Positions 1 through 6,485 of a DNA stretch of 7,973 bases are shown here, piece by piece. This DNA is from Alphaproteobacteria bacterium (GTDB lineage: Bacteria > Pseudomonadota > Alphaproteobacteria > GCA-2731375), in NCBI GenBank assembly GCA_028281075.1, contig JANQKO010000480.1, positions 1 through 7,973 on the forward strand. Reading direction: 5' to 3'. Made by a program: the position numbers and the translations under genes. The first letter of the stretch is position 1; every line of letters begins with the position of its first letter. The notes below the pieces were generated by a model, which was given only the letters and a program-made list of their open reading frames with translations, was not told the DNA's origin and ran no database searches.

Positions 1-603
1 GTAGCCGGCGAGCGTCGCCACCACCGCGTCGGTGGCGGCGGCCAGCTCGGCCGGCGGCACCAGCCGGTTGACGAGGCCGAGCTGGTAGGCGCGCGCGGCC
101 GGGAACCGGTCGCCCAGCAGGCAGATGCCGCGCGCGGCCGCCGGACCGATCAGCCGGTCCAGCAGCACCGTCCCGCCGGTGCCGGGAAAGATGCCGAGCC
201 GGATTTCCGGATAGCCGAACGTCGCGGTCTCGGCCGCGACGCGGACGTCGCAGGCCATGGCCAGCAGCATGCCACCACCCAGCGCATAGCCGTCGATCGA
301 GGCCACGACCGGCTGCGGCAGGCGCCGCATCAGGTCATAGAGCCGCATGCCCTGCCAGGACTTGGCCTCGGCCTCGGCCGGCGTCATGGCGTTGAATTCC
401 TTGATGTCGGCGCCGGCGACGAAGGCCCGGCCGCCGGCGCCCCTGATCACGACGACGCGGATACCGGCATCCCCGGCGGTCCGTTCGAAGGCGTCCGTCA
501 GCTCGGCGAACACCTGGCGGTTGAGCGCGTTCAGCGCCGCCGGCCGGTTGATGGTGACGGTGCGCGCACGGTCCGCGTCGGCGATCAGCAGCGTCTCGTA
601 CAT
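1..603 (-). CDS. Crotonase-fold enoyl-CoA hydratase/isomerase family protein (3' end cut by window edge)
   Basis: Translating the minus strand from the ATG at 603-601 gives 201 codons open to the window edge; the usual family length is about 255-270 residues, so roughly the last 60 are missing. Seen: the N-terminal crotonase pattern (TINRPAALNALN, residues 18-29), the first oxyanion-hole segment AFVAGADIKEF (60-70), the second oxyanion-hole segment GYALGGG (105-111) leading to ACDVRVA, then GYPEIRLGIFPGTGG (130-144). The family acts on cytoplasmic acyl-CoA thioesters, stabilising an enolate. Compared with rat mitochondrial hydratase, the PEI glutamate (Glu164) is present as E133, but the GGGCEL glutamate (Glu144) aligns with L113 (GGGMLL). 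That argues against a standard hydratase and fits a delta3-delta2-enoyl-CoA isomerase or another crotonase reaction. The start is supported by a perfect AAGGAGG at 620-614, ten bases upstream, and by a TGATG one-base overlap with the dehydrogenase stop. It is the third gene of the ligase operon. The family is certain; the reaction is not. Confidence 0.93.
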   Translation of the reverse strand, partial: MYETLLIADADRARTVTINRPAALNALNRQVFAELTDAFERTAGDAGIRVVVIRGAGGRAFVAGADIKEFNAMTPAEAEAKSWQGMRLYDLMRRLPQPVVASIDGYALGGGMLLAMACDVRVAAETATFGYPEIRLGIFPGTGGTVLLDRLIGPAAARGICLLGDRFPAARAYQLGLVNRLVPPAELAAATDAVVATLAGY

Positions 604-2402
604 CAGAACCAGGCCTCCTTCATCGCCAGCGTCGTGTCGTCGAGCGCCGACAGCAGCCGGGCCTGCGCCTCGGTCCTCGGCAGCTCGAACCGGAAGAAGT
701 AACGGCAGGCCTGGATCTTGCCGGCATAGAACGCCGCGTCATCGTCCGGCGCGCCGTCCCGGCGGCGGGACGCGACCAGCGCCTGGCGCAGCCAGGTCCA
801 GGCGATGACAGTCGTCCCGACCAGTTCCAGATAGACATGCGCGTTGGCGAGCGACCGTTCGGCGTCCTCCCGGGCGGCCGCCAGCAGCGCGGCCGTCGTC
901 GCCCGCAGCCGGTCGGCGGCCGCCGACAGCGCCGCCGCGAACTCGGCCAGCCCTTCGACATCGGCCGCCCGCGCGGCGCAGGCCCGCATCTCGTCAAGCA
1001 GCAGCGCCAGCCCCTCGCCGCCCGCCATGCCGGCCTTCCGGCCCAGCAGGTCCAGCGCCTGGATGCCGTTCGTGCCCTCGTGGATCATGTTCAGCCGGTT
1101 GTCGCGGTAGAGCTGCTCGACCGGATAGTCCCGCGTATAGCCGTAGCCGCCGAGGACCTGGATCGCCAGCTTGTTGGCCTCCAGGCACCATTCCGACGGC
1201 CAGGCCTTGACCACGGGCGTCAGCACGTCGAGCAGCAGGCCCGCGCGGCGGCGGGCCTCGGCGTCCGGCGCCGTGTGCTGGTCGTCGATCATCCGCGCCG
1301 CCGTCAGGCACAAGGCCAGCGCGCCCTCGCAATAGGCCTTCTGCGCCAGCAGCATGCGGCGCACGTCGGCGTGCCCGACGATCGCGATGGGCGCGACCGT
1401 CGGGTCCTTCGCCGTCGGCGGCCGGCCCTGCGGCCGGTCGCGGGCATAGTCGAGGGAATGGAGATAGCCGGCATAGCCCAGCATCGTCGCGCCGAGACCG
1501 ACGCCGATACGGGCCTCGTTCATCATGTGGAACATCTGCGCGAGACCTTGATGGGGTTCGCCCATCAGGTAGCCGACGCAGTTGCCCCGCTCGCCGAAAT
1601 TCAGCGCCGTGTTCACCGTGCCGCGATAGCCCATCTTGTGATTGAGGCCGGCGAGGCGCACGTCGTTGCGGGCGCCGAGGCTGCCGTCGGCATTGACCAG
1701 GAACTTCGGCACGAGGAACAACGAGATGCCCTTGACGCCCGGCGGCGCGCCCTCGATCCGGGCCAGCACCATGTGCACGATGTTCTCGGTCAGCTCGTTA
1801 TCGCCGCCCGAGATCCACATCTTGTTGCCCGACAGCAGGTAATGATCCTCGGCCGTCGGTGTGGCCCTGGTGCGGATGTCGGCCAGCGACGAGCCGGCCT
1901 GCGGCTCGGACAGGCACATGGTGCCCAGGAAGCGGCCCTCCAGCATCGGCCGCAGGAACAGGCCGACCTGTTCCTGGCTGCCATGGGCCTGCAGCATGTT
2001 CGCCGCGGCCATGGTCAGAAACGGATAGCCGGCCGTCGACACGTTCGCCGACTGGAACATCGCCATGCAGGCCTGCGTCACGACCCAGGGCAGTTGCATG
2101 CCGCCGAGGTCGAAGTCCTGGTGCGCCGCCATCAGACCGGCCGACGCGAAGGCGCGCACGGCCTCGCCCACTTCGGGAAGCAAGGTGACGGTCTCGCCGT
2201 CGAACGTCGGCTCGTTGGCGTCCGCCTTGGCGTTGTGCGGCGCGAACCGCTTCTCGGCGATCTCGTGCGCGGTGTCGAGCGCCGCCGCGAAGGTCTCGCG
2301 GCCATGCTCGGCGAAGCGCGGCCGCGCCGTCAGCGCCTCGACGTCGAGCAGCTCGTAGAGCATGAAGTCGAGGTCGCGCCGGTTGATCAGCATGGCGGTC
2401 AT
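603..2402 (-). CDS. Acyl-CoA dehydrogenase, long (about 600 aa) DmdC-like class with C-terminal extension
   Basis: This 599-residue flavoenzyme should oxidise an acyl-CoA to the 2,3-enoyl-CoA using FAD and pass electrons to electron-transfer flavoprotein. Seen in order: an N-terminal helical domain; the first acyl-CoA dehydrogenase signature TMCLSEPQAGSSLAD (161-175); the FAD-contacting WISGG (196-200); a middle beta domain with an insertion common in the long class (KGISLFLVPKFLV, 224-236); MMNEARIGVG (293-302); the second signature QVLGGYGYTRDYPVEQLYRD (415-434); and IHEGTNGIQ (440-448), where E442 is the expected catalytic base. About 150 residues follow (450-599), mostly Ala-rich helices, matching the C-terminal domain of DmdC-type enzymes and absent from the roughly 380-residue short/medium-chain class. 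The ATG at 2402 forms an ATGA overlap with the ligase stop; a second in-frame ATG at 2393 lacks support. No catalytic residue appears missing. The family is certain; the acyl group is unknown. Confidence 0.96.
   Translation of the reverse strand: MTAMLINRRDLDFMLYELLDVEALTARPRFAEHGRETFAAALDTAHEIAEKRFAPHNAKADANEPTFDGETVTLLPEVGEAVRAFASAGLMAAHQDFDLGGMQLPWVVTQACMAMFQSANVSTAGYPFLTMAAANMLQAHGSQEQVGLFLRPMLEGRFLGTMCLSEPQAGSSLADIRTRATPTAEDHYLLSGNKMWISGGDNELTENIVHMVLARIEGAPPGVKGISLFLVPKFLVNADGSLGARNDVRLAGLNHKMGYRGTVNTALNFGERGNCVGYLMGEPHQGLAQMFHMMNEARIGVGLGATMLGYAGYLHSLDYARDRPQGRPPTAKDPTVAPIAIVGHADVRRMLLAQKAYCEGALALCLTAARMIDDQHTAPDAEARRRAGLLLDVLTPVVKAWPSEWCLEANKLAIQVLGGYGYTRDYPVEQLYRDNRLNMIHEGTNGIQALDLLGRKAGMAGGEGLALLLDEMRACAARAADVEGLAEFAAALSAAADRLRATTAALLAAAREDAERSLANAHVYLELVGTTVIAWTWLRQALVASRRRDGAPDDDAAFYAGKIQACRYFFRFELPRTEAQARLLSALDDTTLAMKEAWF
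614..620 (-). promoter_or_regulatory. Perfect Shine-Dalgarno for the crotonase gene, inside the dehydrogenase 3' end
   Basis: AAGGAGG on the minus strand, ten bases before the crotonase ATG. It lies within the codons for the dehydrogenase C-terminus (M-K-E-A-W-F-stop), so one stretch serves both as protein-coding sequence and as ribosome-binding site. Together with the TGATG overlap it fixes the start. Confidence 0.75.
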
Positions 2403-4027
2403 TCGGCCGCCCCCGTGTCGGCCCCGAGGTCGGCCTCGACCATGTCGCGCAGCACCGGCTTCAGGATCTTGCCGTTGGCGTTGCGCGGCAGGCCGTCGTC
2501 GAGATAGCGAATGAATTCCGGCACCTTGTAGTCGGACATGCGCTCGGCGCAGAAGGCGCGCAGCCGCTCGGGATCGCGGGCCTCGCCGTCGCCGACGACA
2601 AACGCCTGCACCTTCTCGCCCAGGACCGGATCGGGCCGGGCGACGACCGCGGCCTCGACGATGTCGGGATGGTGGCTCAGCACGTTCTCGACCTCGGCGC
2701 TGTAGACCTTGAAGCCGGCCCGGTTGATCATGTCCTTCTTGCGGTCGAAGACGCGCACATAGCCGTCGGCGTCGATCGATCCGATGTCACCCGACTTCCA
2801 ATAGCCGCCGGCGAAGGCCGCCGCGTTCGCCGCGTCGTTGTTCCAGTAGCCCGGCACCACGTTCGCGCCGCCGATCCAGATCTCGCCGCTCTCGCCCGGC
2901 GCGACCTCGCGCCCGTCGTCGTCCATGACCAGAATGTCGGCGCATGGCAGCACCCGGCCGACGCTGTCCTCGCGGCCGGCCGTCAGGCCGAGCGGCATCA
3001 AGGTCGCCGGCGAGGTCGCCTCGGTGGCGCCATAGGCGTTCATCAACTGCAGGTTCGGCAGCTCCTCGGCCAGCGCCGCGATGGTCGCCGTCGGCATCGG
3101 CGCGCCGCCGAAGCCGCCGACCCGCCAGGCCGACAGGTCGAATTCACCGAACCGCGGCTGAAGCAGGCAGAGGTTGTACATGGCCGGCACCAGGATCGAG
3201 ACGGTGACGCGCTCGCGCGCCGCCAGCACCACGAAGTCGTCGGCCCTGAAGGCGGGCATCAGCACGGTGCAGCCGCCGACCGCGACCATGGCCAGCAGCA
3301 CCGCCGTCAGGCCGGTGACGTGGCTGCCCGGCACGCAGAGAATGGTCCGCTCCTGCCCCGGCCGCAGCTTCATGCCCATCTCGAAATGCAGCAGCGACTG
3401 GATCTGTCCGAAATGGGTCAGCATGGCGCCCTTCGGCCGGCCGGTGGTGCCCGAGGTGTAGAGGATGGTGCAGACATCGTCCTCGGCGATGTCGACGGCC
3501 GGCGCCGTGGCCGGCCGCGTCAGCGTCTCGAACGCCGCCGCGCCGGGCACCGCACCGCCGACGGCGAAGCGATGCCGCAGCGCCGGGACGCCGTCGGCGG
3601 GCGGCAGCTCGGCCGCCAGCCCGGCCTCGAAGACCAGCGCCACGGCGCCGCAATGGGTCAGCGCATATTCGTTCTCGGGGCGGCGCTGGCGGACGTTCAT
3701 CGGCACGGCGATGGCGCCCAGCCGGGCGCAGGCCAGATTGAGGTACAGAAACTCGGGCCGGTTGCCCAACAGGATGGCGACCCGGTCGCCCCTGCCGACG
3801 CCGATACCGGCGAGGTTGCCGGCGATCCGTTCGACGGCGTCCTCGAGCGCGGCATAGCTGATCCGCCGGTCGCCGTCGACGAGGGCATCATTGTCGGGCC
3901 AGGCCGCCACGGTCCGGCGCAGCAGCACGTCGAGGTTCGGCGCGCGCTCGGTGAAGCAGCGCACCGGCCGGTCGCCGTAATGCACCTCGTGCCGCATGCG
4001 CCAACGTTCGTCCGTCGGCCAGGCCAT
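2399..4027 (-). CDS. AMP-forming acyl-CoA ligase (ANL superfamily, class I adenylate-forming)
   Basis: The enzyme adenylates a carboxylic acid with ATP and transfers it to CoA. Length is 542 residues, normal for the family. Seen (numbering from this ATG): phosphate-binding loop YTSGTTGRPKGAM (190-202), the adenine/AMP motif NAYGATE (330-336), the ribose-binding Asp in KSGD (D414), the hinge region FDRKKDMINRAGF (427-439) followed by VYSAEVE, and the C-terminal catalytic Lys in NANGKILK (K520). All key residues for both half-reactions are present. There is no signal peptide, so it is cytoplasmic. The reading frame continues upstream to a GTG at 4060, but the ATG at 4027 is preferred: GGGGAGGA at 4044-4037 lies nine bases upstream, and the candidate promoter would start transcripts near 4058. 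It is the first gene of a coupled ligase-dehydrogenase-crotonase unit, and its stop overlaps the dehydrogenase start as ATGA. Substrate is unresolved: medium/long-chain fatty, aromatic or methylthio-acids are all possible. Confidence 0.95.
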   Translation of the reverse strand: MAWPTDERWRMRHEVHYGDRPVRCFTERAPNLDVLLRRTVAAWPDNDALVDGDRRISYAALEDAVERIAGNLAGIGVGRGDRVAILLGNRPEFLYLNLACARLGAIAVPMNVRQRRPENEYALTHCGAVALVFEAGLAAELPPADGVPALRHRFAVGGAVPGAAAFETLTRPATAPAVDIAEDDVCTILYTSGTTGRPKGAMLTHFGQIQSLLHFEMGMKLRPGQERTILCVPGSHVTGLTAVLLAMVAVGGCTVLMPAFRADDFVVLAARERVTVSILVPAMYNLCLLQPRFGEFDLSAWRVGGFGGAPMPTATIAALAEELPNLQLMNAYGATEATSPATLMPLGLTAGREDSVGRVLPCADILVMDDDGREVAPGESGEIWIGGANVVPGYWNNDAANAAAFAGGYWKSGDIGSIDADGYVRVFDRKKDMINRAGFKVYSAEVENVLSHHPDIVEAAVVARPDPVLGEKVQAFVVGDGEARDPERLRAFCAERMSDYKVPEFIRYLDDGLPRNANGKILKPVLRDMVEADLGADTGAAE

Positions 4028-4036
4028 GCCGTCAGA

Positions 4037-4044
4037 TCCTCCCC
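4037..4044 (-). promoter_or_regulatory. Shine-Dalgarno deciding the acyl-CoA ligase start
   Basis: On the minus strand GGGGAGGA ends nine bases before the ATG at 4027-4025. The alternative in-frame GTG at 4060 has no comparable purine-rich element upstream. This moves the start 11 codons downstream of the longest reading frame. Confidence 0.75.
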
Positions 4045-4064
4045 GCACGCTTATCCGCACCCGC

Positions 4065-4073
4065 GTTATACCA
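4065..4073 (-). promoter_or_regulatory. Candidate extended -10 promoter for the ligase operon
   Basis: The minus strand reads TGGTATAAC: an extended -10 (TGn) followed by TATAAC, five of six matches to TATAAT, which stands out in this G+C-rich DNA. It sits between the upstream terminator and the ligase, and would place the transcript start near 4058, giving a leader of about 30 bases carrying the Shine-Dalgarno. No good -35 hexamer is visible at 16-18 bases (the sequence there is near GCGTGC), which is tolerable for an extended -10 but weakens the call. I see no operator dyad beside it. The call rests on pattern matching only. Confidence 0.4.
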
Positions 4074-4107
4074 CGCCCGGTCGGCTGGCACGCGCCGGAC
4101 CACCGGC

Positions 4108-4140
4108 AAAAAAAGAAGCCGCCGGGAACCCGGCGGCTTC
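4108..4140 (-). terminator. Rho-independent terminator ending the ABC-transporter operon
   Basis: On the minus strand a perfect 12-base inverted repeat, GAAGCCGCCGGG / CCCGGCGGCTTC, occupies 4140-4115 around a central TT (about 11 paired bases with a four-base loop in RNA). It is followed at once by seven T residues (4114-4108). It begins 28 bases after the binding-protein stop codon. The T tract lies only on the minus-strand 3' side, so it is directional. It insulates the ligase operon from transporter read-through. Confidence 0.92.
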
Positions 4141-4168
4141 CGATGTTCCGGCCAACCGGCCTTGGGCG

Positions 4169-5395
4169 TTAGCTGCCCTTGCTCGGGTCGATCACGTCGC
4201 CGAACAGCTCCCACTTCTTGCCGTCGAAGCGCGACAGCATCATGCCCTCGATGGGATAGAAGTCGGTCGGGCTGGTGTTGACCAGGACGCCCGGCAGCAG
4301 CATCGGCAGCTCCAGGTCCTGGATGTTCGCGGCCTGTTTCATCAGGTTCTCGCGCGTCAGGTTGTCACCGGCCGCCCGCAGGACATGCTCCAGCGTCTGG
4401 GCGGCGCTGTAGCCGAAGGCGTTCGAGACGTCGTTCTTATCGCCGCCGGGATAGTACTGGTCCATCCAGGCGTTCCAGTCCTTGTAGGCCTGGCTGTCCC
4501 GCCACTGCGGATCGGTCGGGTCCTTCTGGTACTGGGCGGTGATGATGCCGACGGACTTCTCCAGGCCGGCCGGCGTCAGCACCGAGCCGACCGACGACGA
4601 GACGTTGTTCAGAAAATGCAGCGGCTTCCAGCCGATGTCGAAGGCCTTGCGGATCGCCTGGGCGGCGAACTTCGGCGTGGTGATGTTGAAGAACACGTTG
4701 GCGCCGCTGTTCTTCATGCTGACGATCTGCGAGTCGACCGTCGGGTCCGTCACCTCGTAGGGCAGCTCGGAGACGAGCATCGACCCCGCCTTGTCGCCCA
4801 GGCCGGCCCTGAAGCCCTCCAGATAGTCCTTGCCGTAATCGTCGTTCTGGTACAGCACGGCGATCTTGGCGTCCGGCTGGTTGTCCAGGATGTACTTGGC
4901 GTAGACCTTGGCCTCGGCCTGGTAGTTCGGCTGCCAGCCCATGGTCCAGGGGAACTTGTTCGGCTGGCCCCACTTGGTCGCGCCGGTGGCGACGAACAGG
5001 TGCGGCACCTTCTTGGCGTTGATGTATTTGTGGATCGCCGTGTTCGTCGGCGTGCCGAGATTCTGGAACAGGATCGCCACCTCTTCCTTCTCGACCAGCT
5101 TGCGGACCTGCTCGACCGTCTTCGGCGGGCTGTAGCCGTCGTCGAGGGTCACGAAGTTGAGCTTGCGGCCGTTGATACCGCCCTCGGCGTTGATCTTGTC
5201 GAAATAGGCCTGGATCGCCTTGCCGATGGTGCCGTAGGCCGACGCCGGGCCGCTATAGGGATTGGTGTTGCCGATCTTGATCTCGGTGTCGCTGACACCG
5301 GGACCGTACATCTTGTCGGCCGCCGCCGTTCCCGCCAGGCCGGCGGCGGCGACGGTCGCCACGGCGGCCAGAAGTGCACGTTTGGTTAACATCAT
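4169..5395 (-). CDS. Periplasmic substrate-binding protein of a branched-chain amino-acid-type ABC transporter (Peripla_BP_6 family)
   Basis: This 408-residue protein should capture a ligand in the periplasm and deliver it to the LivH/LivM permeases. Seen: a Sec signal peptide (MMLTKR, hydrophobic Ala/Leu/Val core, probable cleavage after A26 in GTAAA|DK), then the type I binding-protein opening SDTEIKIGNTNPYSGPASAYG (35-55), GGINGRKLNF (72-81), the PPKTVEQVRKLVE segment (90-102), the hinge-side LFVATGATKWG (133-143), WTMGWQPNYQAEA (150-162) and NDDYGKDYLEGF (184-195). There is no lipobox cysteine, so it is soluble rather than a lipoprotein. It resembles, from memory, a family greatly expanded in Bradyrhizobium and relatives, where ligands range from amino acids to aromatic acids; the ligand here cannot be assigned. 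The ATG at 5395 is preferred over the adjacent ATG at 5392 because AGGGAGGA at 5410-5403 is seven bases away. It is the last gene of its unit, followed by a strong terminator. Confidence 0.96.
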   Translation of the reverse strand: MMLTKRALLAAVATVAAAGLAGTAAADKMYGPGVSDTEIKIGNTNPYSGPASAYGTIGKAIQAYFDKINAEGGINGRKLNFVTLDDGYSPPKTVEQVRKLVEKEEVAILFQNLGTPTNTAIHKYINAKKVPHLFVATGATKWGQPNKFPWTMGWQPNYQAEAKVYAKYILDNQPDAKIAVLYQNDDYGKDYLEGFRAGLGDKAGSMLVSELPYEVTDPTVDSQIVSMKNSGANVFFNITTPKFAAQAIRKAFDIGWKPLHFLNNVSSSVGSVLTPAGLEKSVGIITAQYQKDPTDPQWRDSQAYKDWNAWMDQYYPGGDKNDVSNAFGYSAAQTLEHVLRAAGDNLTRENLMKQAANIQDLELPMLLPGVLVNTSPTDFYPIEGMMLSRFDGKKWELFGDVIDPSKGS

Positions 5396-5402
5396 ACTCT
5401 AA

Positions 5403-5428
5403 TCCTCCCTTCGTGCCCGAAGCCGGGC
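5403..5428 (-). promoter_or_regulatory. Small stem-loop and strong ribosome-binding site ahead of the binding-protein gene
   Basis: In the 76-base gap between livM and the binding protein the minus strand holds GCCCG-GCTT-CGGGC (5428-5415), a five-bp stem with a four-base loop, followed by the Shine-Dalgarno AGGGAGGA (5410-5403). No T tract follows, so it is not a terminator. It could help mRNA stability or processing so that the binding protein is made in excess of the permeases, but the stem is short and may be chance. I see no convincing promoter in this gap. Confidence 0.35.
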
Positions 5429-5471
5429 CTCTCAGAAAACGATCTTAGCGTGTCGGGCGCGCCTTATCGAG

Positions 5472-6482
5472 TTATGCCGCCCGCTGCCGGACAAGCCAGG
5501 CATAGGCTTGCCGGATCGCGCCCCAGATGCCGGTCGGCATGACATACATGAACAGGATCAGAAAGACGCCATAGATGGCCCAGGGCGCGGCTTTCGAGAT
5601 CTCCTCGGCGACGTTCGGGATGAAGACGATGAAGACGCCGCCGAAGATGGCGCCGGGGATCGAGGCGATACCGCCGACCACCAGGCCGACCAGCAGCGTC
5701 ACCGACAGGAACAGGTTGAAGCTGTCGGGCGCGACGAACTGGATGACGATGGCACCCAGCGCGCCAGCGACGCCGGTATAGAGCGCGCTGACGCCGAAGG
5801 TGAGTGTCTTGTAGAGACCGGTGTTCACCCCCAGCGCGGAGGCCGCGATCGGGTTGTCCCGGATTGCCATCATCGCCCGGCCGGTGCGGCCGCGCAGCAG
5901 GTTCCAGCCGCACAGGAACAGGATCGCCAGAACGCCGAGCGTGAAGAAGTAGAGCCACTGATCCTGCGACAGCGGCAGGCCGAACGGCGGGTCGGGCTTG
6001 AGGATGACGATGCCCTGGACACCGCCGGTCCAGTGCTCCAGCGCGTCGTATTTCAGGATCTGCGGCGTGGCGATGGCCAGCGCGAAGGTCGCCAGCGCCA
6101 GGTACAGCCCTTCCAGCCGCAGGGCCGGGAAGCCGAACAGGAATCCAGCGATGAAGCAGGCCAGCCCGGCGGCCGGAATGGTCCAGTAATAGGCCACCTC
6201 GAACTGGTCCATCAGCACGGCCGCGGTATAGGCGCCGACCGCGTAGAAGGCGCCATGGCCGAGCGAGAACTGGCCGTTATAGCCGGTCAGGATGTTCAGC
6301 CCCAGCAGCGCGATGGCGTAGATCAGCGCCAGCGTGAACTGGAAGGTGCGGTAGTCGCTGACCAGGAACGGCAGCACGCAGGCCAGCACGGCGACGGCGA
6401 CCAGCACCAGCAGCCGGGTGCGGCTGACGCTGGCGCCGCCGATCTTGATCGCGGCGGCGTCGGTTTCGCGGGCGATCGCCAT
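5472..6482 (-). CDS. livM: Branched-chain amino-acid-type ABC transporter permease, LivM family
   Basis: This is a 336-residue inner-membrane permease subunit, expected to pair with LivH to form the translocation path. Seen: a cytoplasmic N-terminal tail of about 22 residues, then about eight to ten hydrophobic segments (for example 24-41, 49-66, 101-119, 175-193, 228-248, 257-290, 300-318). The LivM hallmark GYNGQFSLGHGAF is at 67-79, GLYLALATFAL at 125-135, and the cytoplasmic ATPase-coupling (EAA-like) loop GRAMMAIRDNPIAASALGVN at 201-220. The family length is normal and nothing is missing. The ATG at 6482 follows the livH stop by three bases, with GAGGG eight bases upstream inside the end of livH, so the two are probably translationally coupled. 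Substrate specificity comes mainly from the binding protein, so the liv name denotes family rather than proven branched-chain amino-acid transport. Confidence 0.95.
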   Translation of the reverse strand: MAIARETDAAAIKIGGASVSRTRLLVLVAVAVLACVLPFLVSDYRTFQFTLALIYAIALLGLNILTGYNGQFSLGHGAFYAVGAYTAAVLMDQFEVAYYWTIPAAGLACFIAGFLFGFPALRLEGLYLALATFALAIATPQILKYDALEHWTGGVQGIVILKPDPPFGLPLSQDQWLYFFTLGVLAILFLCGWNLLRGRTGRAMMAIRDNPIAASALGVNTGLYKTLTFGVSALYTGVAGALGAIVIQFVAPDSFNLFLSVTLLVGLVVGGIASIPGAIFGGVFIVFIPNVAEEISKAAPWAIYGVFLILFMYVMPTGIWGAIRQAYAWLVRQRAA

Positions 6483-6485
6483 GGC

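Noticed and set aside
837..2507. A 556-codon open frame on the plus strand opposite the acyl-CoA dehydrogenase.
   Set aside because: Same antisense artefact: low-complexity Arg/Gly/His/Gln composition, no family motif, and the opposite strand encodes an intact acyl-CoA dehydrogenase.
3144..3653. A second minus-strand frame (169 codons) inside the ligase gene, and similar offset frames inside the dehydrogenase, binding protein and livM.
   Set aside because: They are frame-shifted readings of the real genes, rich in Arg/Gly/Ala, with no independent start signals or domains.
4150..4161. GGCC-AACC-GGCC inverted repeat between the binding-protein stop and the terminator.
   Set aside because: A four-bp stem of G and C is expected by chance at this base composition; the adjacent 12-bp hairpin explains termination.
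2669..5389. A 906-codon open frame on the plus strand, antisense to the ligase and the binding protein and running through the intergenic terminator.
   Set aside because: Its composition is an Arg/His/Gln/Gly/Val-rich mixture without recognisable domains. It mirrors two genes with complete catalytic or signal motifs on the other strand. Such frames are expected opposite G+C-rich third-codon positions, where stops are rare.
5415..5428. The stem-loop upstream of the binding-protein gene as a terminator or riboswitch.
   Set aside because: Only five paired bases, no T tract and too little sequence (76 bases) for a structured aptamer. Kept only as a weak stability or processing element.
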